This document shows, piece after piece, positions 33,822 to 44,519 of a stretch of 64,000 nt of DNA. Position 1 is the first letter of the stretch, and each line of letters starts with the position of its first letter. The notes under the pieces are model-generated. The model did not search any database. It was given only the letters and a program-made list of their open reading frames with translations, and was not told where the DNA came from. The position numbers were made by a program, and so were the translations under genes. The stretch is from Prorocentrum cordatum (lineage: Eukaryota > Sar > Dinophyceae > Prorocentrales > Prorocentraceae), in contig CAUYUJ010015732.1 of the NCBI GenBank assembly GCA_963575745.1, positions 242,501 to 306,500 on the forward strand, written 5' to 3'.

Positions 33822-34340
33822 GGGCGGCCTGCCTGCGGCTGGACCCCAGCTTTTCGCAGCGAAAAAGGGCCCTTATCTTTCCTATCCTCCGATAGTGCAG
33901 TGGTCTAAGCGTGGGGAATCTGGTTTTGTTAGTGCATGGCTGTAAGTTTAGGATTCTCCGTGTCAGGTCTGCCTTTCGCCTCCCTCTCTCTCTCTCTTTT
34001 TTGCTTGTTTTATGTTGTTGTTTCTTTTAGTTGTTTCTCTCTCTCTCTCTCTTTCTCTCTCTTTGTCTCTCTCTCTCTCTTGTTGTTTTTTGTGCTCCTC
34101 TCTCTCTCTCCCTCTCTCTCTCTCTTTTTCTCTCTTCTTCCCTCCTGCAGCCTTCTCGGCCTGTGCTGCAAGTGTCCCCCCTCCCACCCAACAGTTCTTC
34201 ATCCCGCCCGTCAATGTGCGGGCGGGGCGGCCTGCCTGCAGTTGAACCCCAGCTGCTCGCCATGAGAAAAAAAACGGTTGGTTCCTCCCTATCCTCCGAT
34301 TGTGCAGGGATATATGCGTGGGGAATCAGAACTGGTTCTG
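33822..34340. repeat. Direct repeat pair flanking a CT microsatellite
   Basis: About 105 bp at 33822-33925 ('ggcctgcctgcggctggacc' to 'gcgtggggaatctgg') recur at 34229-34340 ('ggcctgcctgcagttgaacc' to 'gcgtggggaatcagaa'), about 407 bp apart. Between them lie (CT)n tracts (about 33980-34135). Confidence 0.75.
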
Positions 34341-35461
34341 CAGCTTTACGCGCATGTTCTCCAACATGGTTTTGGCTATTCCGTGCTGCGAATCCCGTCT
34401 CGGGCCCCAAGGCCGTCAGACATCATCCCGGGGAGGAGGAACTTCCAGGATGGAAACCTACCTGGACGAGGAGGAGGATCGAGGATCGAAGAGATGGTTC
34501 GGGTTAGAGTTGCTATATCCTGCGCGTCCTGGGCCGCCGTCGTCGCCGCGATCGAAAATCGGGTCAGTGCGCGCCCGTACGTAGGTTCAGGGGTTGATTT
34601 GTATGGAGAGGTCAAACGATCGATGTTCGAGGATCGATATCCCAGGTTCAAGTCTAGTGAGCTTTGCCTCCCTCGCACCTGTTTCCACATTTCCAGTGTT
34701 TCCACAACAAAAAATCTCTGGCCCCCCTGTTTCGTGCCCTTCTCTTTTTTTTGTTTGTTTGTTTGTTTGTTTGTTTTTTTTTGTTTTTTTGTTTTTTTTG
34801 TCCTTCTCCTACCTCGTTCAAGTGCGTCAGGATCGGCGAAGGCTGACCTTCGCGCCAGCGTGACGGATCAGGGGGGAGTGGGGGAGATGTAAGTAGCTCT
34901 CAGCGGAGGGAACAGGCAGGCCCCGCTTTCGATTTGAGAACTGCTGGCCACAGGGGCAAAGGCACTAGGGGAGAATCAAGTTGCTTCCAGTTCATTCCAG
35001 GCTCGGTCGTGGGCCCGCTCAGTGGCCGAAGGGTCTCATATCAAGTACTGTGTGTGTTGTTCAGCGCGGGTTTCCAGACGCCCAGACCCTTTCCTGGAGG
35101 CTGGCATATCATCACGAGTTGTCTTTCGACGGCCTCATGCCCTGAAATGGCCGAAGACTACAGCACACGCCCACCGTCGTGGTTTTGCCCACGAAGCGAA
35201 GAGGTGGGGCGACCCCGACGTGGGCTGTTTGGCCCAGTCCCCCCCAACGAGGCGCCCGACCTCTCGTCGACATTTTCCCTGACAGGACCGGCTTCTCGCC
35301 CCGAGTCACTTGCCCGTCGACATCCCCTGCAGTGCCCGAAAAACCGACGTTTCCGAAGGTCGAAAGCCAGAACGGCCTCGTCGGTTCGAGGTTGTCGAGC
35401 CTCTGGAGGTTTGGGGGGGCCAGGGGCGCCGAACAACGTCGGGCGACGAGACTCTTCACCT
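34341..35461. other. Unassigned; T/G tract at about 34745-34800
   Basis: (GTTT)n and poly-T at 34745-34800; GATCGA-rich words at 34465-34660. No gene recognised. The 307-codon plus frame (34934-35857) has equally long frames opposite and no domain. Confidence 0.4.
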
Positions 35462-35506
35462 ATCCACTGCCCCTGGCCAGGATGGTCCTGGCCAGAGGCA
35501 GTGGAT
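35462..35506. repeat. 45-nt near-perfect hairpin
   Basis: Arms of 21 nt, ATCCACTGCCCCTGGCCAGG(A) and (T)CCTGGCCAGAGGCAGTGGAT, pair with a single mismatch around a 3-nt loop (TGG). It contains the short palindrome TGGCCA in each arm. Function unknown. Confidence 0.9.
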
Positions 35507-36479
35507 GCCCTCCCCCCGGGCCGGCCCGAGGTGGGCACCCTGCAGCGATGCAGCGCTGCGGAGAGAGGCGCGCCGGCGCCGGGGGCCTCCGGCCGGACCG
35601 GCCAACGTCTCGCCGCCCGTGGGGCGTCTCCAGCCGGGCGTCGATCGATTCGACTCTGGTTTAGAGGTTCGAGGATCGAGATTCGCCAGAGTCGTCGGGG
35701 TCACTCCATGTTGTCCCTCCCCATCTTTATCCTTCTCTCGTTCCTTTTCCGCCACTGCTTTTCCGCCCTTCTCCCTCGCTTTCGCCGTCTCTCTTCCTCT
35801 CCCACCGCCTTCCTCTCGGTATTGAAGAGGCCTTACGGCCAGTGCCGGCGACCCTGAACGAGGACGGCGACGATGTTGAAGTGGGTCATAGTCCTCTTCG
35901 GAGCGCTTTCGGGTGCCTCTGGTGGGTAATTTTGGGGCCTCTTGGGAGCCTGTTGGGAGCCTGTTGGAAGGCTCTTGGGGGCATCTTGGGCTTTCTGGGC
36001 GCAAATTGAAGGTTTCTTGGGGGCGTCTATGGGGCTTCTTGGCTCTTCCTGGGAGCCTCGCACCGCCCACCATCGCCTTCGCCGTCTTTCTTTCTCTCCC
36101 CCCGCCTTCTCGGTATTTTAGAAGTCGCGAGGTCAGTATGGCGTGGCAGTTCTCCCCTCAGGGGGGGTGAGTGAGGGAGTTCCCCCAGGGGGAACAACCC
36201 TTCAGGGTGGTTTGGGGGAGGGTTAGAGGGTTTCCCCCCAGACCACCCCCCACCCCCCTCTCAGGCAGTTTTTTTGTTTGTTTTGTTGTTTTGTTAATCG
36301 GAGGTTGGGGGGTGAGATCGAAGTGGAACGGAGAGCCCCCCACCGGGAAATCGGTTTCGGTTTCGTGTTCGTGGGTGCCGTGCGTGCGGGCGAGGTGAAG
36401 CTGCGTGGGCGGGCAAGAGGAAAGTCTCCTGAGGCTGAGGCGCGGCCGGACCAAATGATTCCCCCCTGGGCAAACCCCG
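35507..36479. other. Unassigned; short 11-bp tract at 35925-36060
   Basis: 35925-36060 has TTTTGGGGCCTCTTGGGAGCC-type near-11-bp words. 36175-36260 and 39185-39400 share 'ccccaga.cc.cc..ctcagg' phrasing, a decayed dispersed repeat. Confidence 0.4.
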
Positions 36480-36496
36480 CGGGGCCGCGCGGTGGC

Positions 36497-36645
36497 CCGC
36501 CGGTGTCCCGCCGGTGTCCCGCTGGTGTCCCGGTAAGTCTCCTGTGGCTGAGGCGCGGCCCGACCGGCAAACGGGGCCGCGCGGTGTCCCGCCGGTGTCC
36601 CGCCGGTGTCCCGCCGGTGTCCCGCTGGTGTCCCGCTGGTGCGAA
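36497..36645. repeat. 11-bp minisatellite 'gccggtgtccc'
   Basis: Perfect or one-mismatch units 'gccggtgtccc'/'gctggtgtccc' at about 36497-36533 and 36584-36640, split by 'ggtaagtctcctgtggctga', itself a repeat of 36422-36440. Three units give an 11-residue repeat (GVPPVSRRCPA). Confidence 0.9.
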
Positions 36646-36649
36646 AACG

Positions 36650-37190
36650 ATAGTGAGACCGATGTGAGATCGATTGTGAGATCGATTGTGATATCGATAG
36701 TGAGGTCGAGAGTGAGATCGATCGAGTGAGATCGATGGTAATGTCGATTGTGGAATCGATAGTGAGAGCGATACTGGGATCTATGGTGAGATCGATTGAG
36801 CAAGACCGATAGTGAGATCGATCGAGTGAGATCGATGGAGTGATATCGATAGTGAGATCGATAGTGAGATCGATGGAGCGATATCGATAGTGAGATCGAT
36901 AGTGTGATCGACGGAGTGATGTAGTGAGATCGATAGTGAGATCGATAGTGGGATCGGAAACGAGATCGAGAGTGAGATCGACAGTGGAATTCATCGAGTG
37001 AGACCGATAGTGAGATCAATCGAGTGAGATCGATAGTAAGGTCGATAGTGAGATCGATCGTGGGATCGATAGTGAGACCGATAGTGAGATGCACATCGAA
37101 ATGCAGATCAAAATGCAGATCGAAAAGCAAATCGACATGCACATCGATAAGCACATGCAAATGCAAATCGTCAGGCACATCGACATCCCG
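36650..37190. repeat. 12-bp minisatellite 'gatcgatagtga', grading into 'atgcagatcgaa'
   Basis: About 36 units of 'gatcgatagtga' (ATCGAT palindromes throughout), then from about 37085 units such as aatgcagatcaa, aatgcagatcga, catgcacatcga. On the minus strand it reads as (S-I-D-L/T-I-D-L)n tetrapeptides. Confidence 0.92.
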
Positions 37191-37199
37191 TGCTGTATG

Positions 37200-37240
37200 C
37201 TGTGCCAAGAGCGAGCGGCAACGCAACAATCTCTGAACAC
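37200..37240. repeat. Short dispersed repeat 'ccaagagcgagcggcaacgc'
   Basis: The string 'ccaagagcgagcggcaacgc' with aacaatctc is found at about 37206-37233 and again at 37543-37570, next to 'accaaggctccca' in both places. Confidence 0.75.
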
Positions 37241-37274
37241 CAAGGCTCCCAGTACGAACGTTGGCGGAACAGGC

Positions 37275-38800
37275 TCGTAAGGGGGTCGCTCCAAGAAGCT
37301 CCCAGGAGGCCCCAAGAGGCCCCCAAGAAGCCCAAAAAGGCTCCCAAGAGGCCCCCAAGAGGCCCCGCAAGAGGCCCCCAAGAGCCCCCCCCAAGGGGTC
37401 CAAAAGACGAGCCCAAACGGCCCCCCAAGCCCTTGCAAACTTAACGAACAAGTTAATTATTTCGTTGGTTCCCTGGGAGGGGAAATGCTACCAAGGCGCC
37501 AAGGAGCGAAGGGTGACGTAAGCAACTCGACACCAAGGCTCCCAAGAGCGAGCGGCAACGCAACAATCTCCACTGGCATCGTCAGAACAGCAATCACCAC
37601 TGTTGCCCATTGCTGGCCAGAGTCGCCCAAGACAGCCCAACAGAGCCCCAAGACGGCCCCAAGATGCGCCCAAGAGGGGGACCACGACTCCAAAATTCGA
37701 CCCTCCCGCTTGAAGAGTGCCCCAGGAGGCCCCAAGGAGCCCCCAAGAGGCCCCAGGAGGCCCCCAAGAGGCACCCAGGAGGCCCAAACGAGGCCTAAAG
37801 AGGCTACAAAACAGCCCCGAGGAGGCCCCACAACGGTCCCAAAACGGCTACCGAGAAGCTGCGAAACTGCCTTCACGACGTCCCCGACAGGCCAACCACG
37901 AGATCCACACCAACACCCATGAGGCCTCTGACCCACCACCCAGGGCACGGTGGCGGGAGCAGTGACAGCACTTGTGCACAGCATGTTCCGGCGGGAGCCT
38001 TCCGGAACACGCTGCAGGAGGAGGAGGAGGAGGAGGAAGATCAGGAGGAGAGAGAGTTGGAGTGGGAGGAGGAGGAGGAGGGGGACGAGGAGGAGGAAGA
38101 GGCCTCCCAGACAGCTCCAAGATAGCCGAAGAGGCTTCCAAGAGGGCCCTGCGCGGCCCACGAGGGCCCCAAGGCGGTGCCTGAGGCGCCCAAGACGGCC
38201 CGAGAGGGCCCCAAGACGGCCCCAAGAGAGGCCCAAGAAGGGAAACACGAACCGAGAATCCGAGCTTTTTACCCCGAGAGGTTCTCGGGAAGTCCCAAGA
38301 GGCCCCCAATCGGATCCAAGAGGCCCCCAAGAAGCTCCCAAGAGGGCCGACGAGGTTCCAAGAGATCTCCCAAGGTGGCCCCAAGAGGCGCAACTCATTG
38401 TTTTACGATTGGGCTTTGACGGGTTTTAATTTTTTCGGCCTTTTGGCATCCCGATGCTCCAAGACGGCCCAAGAGGCTTCCAATACCGCTCCCATATAGA
38501 GGAAGAGGACTCCAAGAGGGCCCCAAGACGGCCCGCGAGGGCCCCAAGACGGTGCTTGAGGCGCCCAAGACGGCCCGAGAGGGCCCCAAGAGCCCCAAGA
38601 GAGGCCCAAGAAGGGGAACGCGACCAAACAGCAGATCGGTCCCCCCACAAGGCACAGGAGGCCGCAAGAGGCCCCGAAGTGGTCCGACGAGGACCCCAAT
38701 AGCTTCCCGAGGGCCTAAGAGGCCCCTAGGAGACGTCCAAGAGGCTCTAAGATAGCCCAAGAGTGCCCTTGATGCGTCAAAACTGCTTCCAGGAGGCCTC
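37275..38800. repeat. 11-bp tandem arrays, CCAAGAGGCCC type (three blocks)
   Basis: Block 37290-37400 can be cut exactly as ccaagaagctc, ccaggaggccc, caagaggcccc, caagaagccca and so on. Further blocks at about 37620-37860 and 38100-38800 (near 38190: cccaagacggc, ccgagagggcc, ccaagacggcc, ccaagagaggc). A GAG tract interrupts at 38010-38105. ORFs of 80-385 codons here are register effects. Confidence 0.85.
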
Positions 38801-39079
38801 CGGGAGGCTTCCGGATTGCCTCAATCTGGCCGCAGGTGGCCTCAAGTCGGGCTTCCACGCAGCCAAGACGGCCAATGACGGCTTCAGATTGCAGAACCGA
38901 TGCCCCCCCAAGAAGCACCCAAGAGGTGCCTCCAACAGCCAGTTGACGAAGCATGCGGAACACCCCAGAAGCTCCTCAGATGCCGTCGCGCGCCTGTGCT
39001 TGATATCGTTGTCCAAGATCGTCCAGCGCCCCCCAGGCCTGGGCTAGAACCTGAGCGCGCGCGAAGCGCGCGCGATGGT

Positions 39080-39454
39080 TCTAGTATATATATATATATA
39101 TATATGTTAAAGACATACACACGAATATATGCACAAATAAACAAATATAAGGTTTAGAAAGGTTTAGGGGAGGTCCCTCTCGGAATCATCTCCTCAGGGG
39201 GTGGGGGGGGGAAGGTTGTGGGTGTGTTCGGAGAGGTCTTCCCCCTGGGAACCCCGCGGAACCCCCTCTCAGGGGCCTTTTTTGTGGGTAAGGGGGATCA
39301 GAGGGGGTTCTCCCCAGACCCCCCCTCAGGGAGTTTTTTTTTTTTGTTGCGGGCTAGGGGGGATTAGGGGGGATTCCCCTGGTCCCGCCCTCGACCGCTT
39401 CGCTGGGGCTGTTTTTTTTCACTTTATATATACACATATTTATTTATTTATTTA

Positions 39455-39500
<46 letters not shown>

Positions 39501-39560
39501 AATCATGGCTCACACACCATGGATCGCACCATACGTATATATATATATATATGTGTGTAT
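39080..39560. repeat. (TA)n and (TTTA)n microsatellites
   Basis: (TA)n at about 39083-39105, (TTTA)n at 39437-39468 continuing into (TA)n to 39493, and (TA)n at 39533-39570. The stretch 39180-39420 between them is GGGGGA/CCCCCT-rich. Confidence 0.9.
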
Positions 39561-39569
39561 ATATATGTA

Positions 39570-40963
39570 TAAATCACGGTGATCTCAAACCCCTGGATAG
39601 TCGCCTCCCCTTGTCGTGTGCCAAGTTGCATATACTTCTGCCCCATCGTCCCCCTGGCCATCCTCTTCAAACCATACCATGCGCGCTTTCGTTGATAGAA
39701 AAATCAGGAGTTTGCAGAACTCCTTTGTGCAATTCCTTTTCAACTCCTTCGCGTTGTCGCGTGCGTGCCGAATTCCGTTCAACACCTTTTGGTTTCATAA
39801 GGACTTCGAATTTGAGCGTCCGGAAAACATATAAAAACGCAAGGTTTTGCACCGCAGATCTTCAGGCACAAATTTCGTGCGCTCTCTTGCGAATTCTTCA
39901 ACAACAATAATTGTTGTTCAATAGGCTTCGCGCGCGCATGTCGCAGTCGTTCGATAGTCCTTGTGCGCGTACCGTCGCGAGAATCTCTTGCAACAAATGG
40001 GACGGCGTGCGCGCGCGCGTCGTCGCGCGCGCATGCCGAAGTCCGTCAACAACCGTCGGTGTCGTGACAATGTCAAAAACCGAATGTCCAACAAACAAAT
40101 AAACACGTGGTTTCGCAACATCAGTTTTCAAACCAGCGTCCGCTCGCGCTCGTGTGAGGTCTGAGGAAAACCATAGGTTTCTCAACACGCTTATGGCATT
40201 CTGCCAAACGGGCCTCTGGCGCCGCATGCGGACATCTTTCGCGCGCCCTTGCGCGCGTGCTGGGGGGGGGGACGGTCGGTGTCAAATAATACCACGGGGG
40301 CCACTCGCGTGTCGGCCGCGCGCGCATGTCGAACTCTTGTCCAAAACCTTCATCACCGACGCGGGGACGCCGTCATCGTCGTCGGCGTGATCAGCATCGA
40401 CGCCCGCACTGGCCGCGCCGTCGTCGTTGTCAACATCGCCACCAGCATCGCTACTACCATTCATCGCGTCTACTTTTGTCGACGCTGCCATGATACCGCG
40501 CCCGCCCAGGTCGCCAACGCGCACTGAAGTGCCCGCTGGGATGTGCCCAGCGGTCAGCGCCACTGCGGCGGCGTCGGTCGCGCCAAGCTAGTTGGCCGCT
40601 GCGCGAACGTGGTTGGGCAGGCGCGGCCGCAGCAATGGACCAGCCAATGTCAAGCACTCACCGCAATCGCCACCGCATGGGTTTTCTAACCAAATTGCGG
40701 GCGGGTGGGTGGGATGATTGCGCGACCAGTGGAGGTAGTCAAGCGCGGTGCAGAGCAGCCAGTTGCGCCACATAGCTTCCACCACATAGCTTGCCACACA
40801 CTCTGCACCACACAGTTTGCACCGCACATATTGAATCACCTAGTATGCACGCTGGTTAGCATTTGTTAGACGAATGTGTTCAGCTCGCATTTTTTCCCAC
40901 CTGATGGGTATATGCTCCGTGCCGTTGCCCACCACGCGGCTTGCTATTGCGTTCACTTTACAG
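39570..40963. other. Unassigned, GCGCGC-rich decayed repeat
   Basis: 39840-40330 contains repeated 'gcgcgcgcat' and 'ttgcaacaa' words reminiscent of 12060-12480. 40745-40840 repeats the phrase 'ccacatagcttgccacacac'-like motifs. No gene seen. Confidence 0.4.
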
Positions 40964-41000
40964 TTTTTCGTGGGCATGGACTTCGCGGGCCAGGCCCTGC
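40964..41000 (+). CDS. Candidate host exon 1 (FFVGMDFAGQAL)
   Basis: After 'gcgttcactttacag' the sequence reads F-F-V-G-M-D-F-A-G-Q-A-L with 9 of the last 10 codons ending in G or C, then meets GT at 41001. The 37-nt exon leaves one base of a split codon, completed exactly by the next candidate exon at 41228 (C+GC = Arg). The protein is not recognised. The exon is very short, so this rests on splice-site and phase consistency with the islands at 41228, 43781, 45033 and 55255. Confidence 0.45.
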
Positions 41001-41227
41001 GTTTGGCACCCGCCCCCTGCCAGTCCAGACTCGTGTGCTCGTGTCCCCGCCTCCCCCCCCCGCCTCTCGCCCCCCTAGTATCTCGTGCCCCCCGGCCTCG
41101 TACCCCCGTCCGTCCTCCTCCCGCATCGCGTTCCGCCCTCCCGCTCGCGTGTGGCGCGTCCGCAGGAACGACCCGCGCCAGCGCCAGCGCCAGCTGCAGC
41201 CCCCCCCCCTCTCCACCTCCGCCCCAG

Positions 41228-41337
41228 GCGGCACGAGATCGGAGGCGGTCAGCGCGGCGCGGATCCTGGCCACGGACGTGGTCAACGCGTTCGAGGCCCC
41301 CGCAGAAAGGGGAGGGAAACTGAAGGACGGGAAACAT
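41228..41337 (+). CDS. Candidate host exon 2
   Basis: Preceded by 'cctccgccccag'. Two bases finish the Arg codon of the previous exon, then the frame reads 'GTRSEAVSAARILATDVVNA' and FEAP with almost all third positions G or C. The end is uncertain: a GC donor at 41311 ('ccccc|gcagaa') or a GT at 41338; both leave phase 0. After 41337 the frame hits TAG and the sequence becomes the GAT microsatellite, so an intron start here is natural. No domain recognised. Confidence 0.5.
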
Positions 41338-41340
41338 GTT

Positions 41341-42387
41341 TAGCATGATGGTGATGGTGATGATGATAATAATGATTCTGGTCGTGCTACATGCGATAAT
41401 TATTTTGCTCGTGGGGTTGAGCATGGCGTTCACGATTGTACTAGTGGATGTGATGATGGTGATGGTGATGATGGCAATGACGATGACGATGACGACGGCG
41501 ATGTCGATGATGATAGTCACGCCGACGATGATGATGATGACAATGATGATGATGATGATGAAGATGATGATGAAGATGATGATGAAGATGATGATGATGA
41601 TTATGATGATGATGATGATGCTGATCGTTATGCGGATGATGATTATGAGCATGAGCACGAGGACGTTGATGACGATGCCGACGTCAATGGCGATTCTGAT
41701 GATGTTGATGTGACTGATGCTGATTGTGATGATGATGTTGAAATAAGGGTACTGGTGATGATGATGATGATGATGATGATGTTGATGGAGATGCTGATTA
41801 TGATGATGATGATGATGATGATGATGCCGATGATGATGCTGATGATGATGATGATGATCATGATTTGAACGTGGATGATGGCGCTGCTGATGATGATGAT
41901 GATGCTGATAATGCTGATGATGGTGATGACGACGACGGTGCTGATGCTGATGCTGATGCTGATCATGGTGATGATTGTGCCGATGATGATGCTGATGATG
42001 ATGCTGATGCTGATGCTGATGTTGATGATGATGGTGGTCGTGATGACGACGACGTCGATGATAATACTGAGATGATTCAGGCGGTGATGACGATGATGTG
42101 GCTGTCGATACAGACGAGGCTGACGCAGTTTATGCTGTTTGGTATGAGTATGATGTTTGTGACGATACTGCCGATGGTGATTGTGATGCTGATGCCGATG
42201 ATGACGATGATGATGCTGATGATGATGATGATGACGATGCTGATGATGACGACGATGCTGCTGATGATGTTGATGATGATGACGATGATGATGATGCTGG
42301 TGGTGGTGACGAGTGTAGTCGCTGCGGCTACTGATTATGATGCTGCTAATGCTCATGACGGTGATGATGATGATAATGATGATGATT

Positions 42388-42444
<57 letters not shown>

Positions 42445-42550
42445 GCGTTGATGCGGCTGCTGCTGACGACGACGGTGACGTTGATTATGATTGTGTTGCT
42501 GCTGCTGATGCTGATTTAGATGATGCTTATCATGATGATGCTGATGATGA

Positions 42551-42582
<32 letters not shown>

Positions 42583-42830
42583 ATGATGATAACAACTGTT
42601 GATGATGGAACGATGATGGTGACGGTGGTGGTGATGTGATGTGATGTGATGTGATGTGATGTGATGTGATGATGGTGATGGTGATGGCGATGGTGATGAT
42701 GCTGATGCTGGTGATGCTGATGATGCTGATGATAATGCTGCTGATGATGCTGATGCTGATGATGCTGGTGATGCCGATGATGATGGTGATCTGATGATGA
42801 CGGTGATAGTGGTGATGTCGAAATCGGTTA
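41341..42830. repeat. 1.5-kb GAT/GAC trinucleotide array
   Basis: Imperfect (GAT)n with GCT, GAC and TAT interruptions, and a (GTGAT)n pentamer at about 42632-42672. Frames read as poly-Asp, poly-Met or poly-His. It fills the putative intron between candidate exons 2 and 3. Confidence 0.92.
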
Positions 42831-43780
42831 GCGCGGTCGGACCTCGGCAGAGGGGGTAACAGAAAGTGAGGACGGAGGAGGTGGCACATATTTGGTCAGC
42901 GAAGCACTGCTCGCCGCCACCGCCCACCAATTCCACAGCGCGCTCGGCCGGGGGCCCGCGCTCTTACCGCCAACACCGCTCTGGCCGAAGCGCGGCTGTC
43001 CAGCTGAATCCCGCCAATCAGCTACTGGTGCGTATTTTCATCGTTGCTGAGGTCTCGCATGTGGTCCGGATTGGGGGGAGGCGAAGAGCGATCGATCTTC
43101 CTTCGCGGAGGAGGGAAGGAATGTACATTTCCCCCCTCTTTTGCAAGCTAGAGTGTGTGGGTGTAAATCCAGTTGGATGTGTGAGGCGTCTCGTGCCGCG
43201 GCGAAGGAGAGGGAAGGGGCCAGTTTTTATAGGGACGAGGGGGAGGAGGAGGACTTTTCCCCTCCTCCCCCTGCTCATTATTTTCTCCCGCCTTCCCCTT
43301 CCCTTCTCCATTTCCTTTTCCCTCTTCATCGTCTTTCCCCTATCCACCTTCCGCCTTGGAACCCCTTGCCCAGATTCGGAACAAGCTTCAAAACAACGCC
43401 CAACACCCAACACCAGCGAATACCAGAACGACGGCGGCGAGACGGCTGCGCCGACGACGATGACGACGAAGAGTGGCGAGTTGCGAATGATAGATGAGAG
43501 GTGACGACGGTGACCGACGACGACCAGAAGTGTAGGGAAGCTTCGAGATTTTCAATACTGGTTTGAATCGGGCGACAAACTCCACATTTGTACTTTGAAC
43601 ATCGATCTTCGACAACGGTGGCGATGACAAGAAGTGCCGATCGACGACGACGATGGCCGACATGGGGCCGACTAAATGCCAAGATTCCCGAAACAATTCG
43701 ACCCCTGATCCCCCTCACACTCATCCACGACGTCGGCAGCGGCGACGACGACAACGCCCGCGTCAGCAGAGAGACCGCAG
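42831..43780. other. Unassigned
   Basis: Mixed sequence with CT-rich tract at 43255-43345. A 212-codon plus frame (42866-43504) has comparable frames opposite and no domain. Confidence 0.35.
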
Positions 43781-43844
43781 GCCATGCGTGCCTACCTGAG
43801 GGAGGTGGAGCGCTGCCTGGAACAGGCCGTCGGCGTGGGGGGTG
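43781..43844 (+). CDS. Candidate host exon 3 (AMRAYLREVERCLEQAVGVGG)
   Basis: Acceptor-like 'gagagaccgcag' precedes, and a consensus-like donor 'gtgagc' follows at 43845. The 64-nt island starts in phase 0, as required by the previous candidate exon, and reads AMRAYLREVERCL then EQAVGVGG, a plausible amphipathic helix, nearly all codons G/C-ending. It ends in phase 1 (single G). Reading past the donor reaches a stop at 43912. An independent small ORF starting at ATG 43784 is the alternative. Confidence 0.5.
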
Positions 43845-43911
43845 GTGAGCATTTGTTTGACAGTATCGTACGTTCTCCTGTGTGGCGGCGGGAGGATATC
43901 GGAGCCTGCTA

Positions 43912-44109
43912 ACACAGCTGCAGCGGTCCTGGCAAGGTCAGTCTTGGGCCCACAAGGATCGGCATGTACGCCTCGGGGCCATCTTGGCCGTCTTGGAGGT
44001 GTCTTTGGACAGTCTTGGAAGCCGTCCTGGCGCCATCTGTTGCGGAAAAGCCCCACGGGATGTTCTGTTGGCGGGCTGTGTCGAAGGTCATTGGGAAACC
44101 TTTGGAATG
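43912..44109. other. Unassigned; short CTTGG tract
   Basis: 43975-44040 has CCATCTTGGCCGTCTTGGAGG-like near-11-bp words. No gene. Confidence 0.35.
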
Positions 44110-44265
44110 GAGAAGAACAACTATCCTTGCGAAAGGCCCAACCATACGCAGTTGTGAGTACCTCAGTTGTGCGTATCCTCTTCCGTGGAGCTCCCCATGG
44201 GGCCACGAGTCACAGCCATGGGGGCCTTAGGTGGAACTCCCGATGGGGCCACGCAGACGACGACG
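44110..44265 (-). mobile_element. Composite tandem-repeat element, truncated copy E
   Basis: Reverse-oriented right end 'tgcgaaaggcccaaccatac' at 44128-44147, then about 1.3 array units ('ccgtggagctccccatgggg', 'aggtggaactcccgatgggg') running into a GAC/GGC microsatellite (44266-44480). The left end is missing. The microsatellite sits where copies A and D carry their ATC tract. Confidence 0.6.
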
Positions 44266-44480
44266 ACCACAACGACTTCGGCGGCGGCGACTTCGACGGC
44301 GACGTCGACGGCGACGCCACGACAACGGCGGCGGCGACGGCGATGGCGTATGCGGCGGCGGCGACGGCGCCTGCGGCGGCGCCAGCGACGGCGGCGGCGG
44401 CGACGGCGTCGACGACAACGACGCCGCCGCCGACGACGACGACGCCGCCGACGACGACGACGACGCCAACGGAATACGAG
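44266..44480. repeat. GAC/GGC trinucleotide tract
   Basis: Imperfect (GAC)n/(GGC)n adjoining truncated element copy E. Confidence 0.9.
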
Positions 44481-44519
44481 CCGATGGTCTTCAGCCGCTA
44501 CGGCCGCCTCGAGAAAACG

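Noticed and set aside
33886-33960. tRNA gene or tRNA-derived SINE at 'tagtgcagtggtctaagc'
   Set aside because: The string fits a polymerase III A box, but no convincing B box (GGTTCGANTCC) lies at the right distance and no cloverleaf can be drawn by eye.
41865-42602. Poly-Asp/poly-Met 'acidic protein'
   Set aside because: Pure GAT microsatellite read in frame; poly-Met and poly-His frames are equally open.
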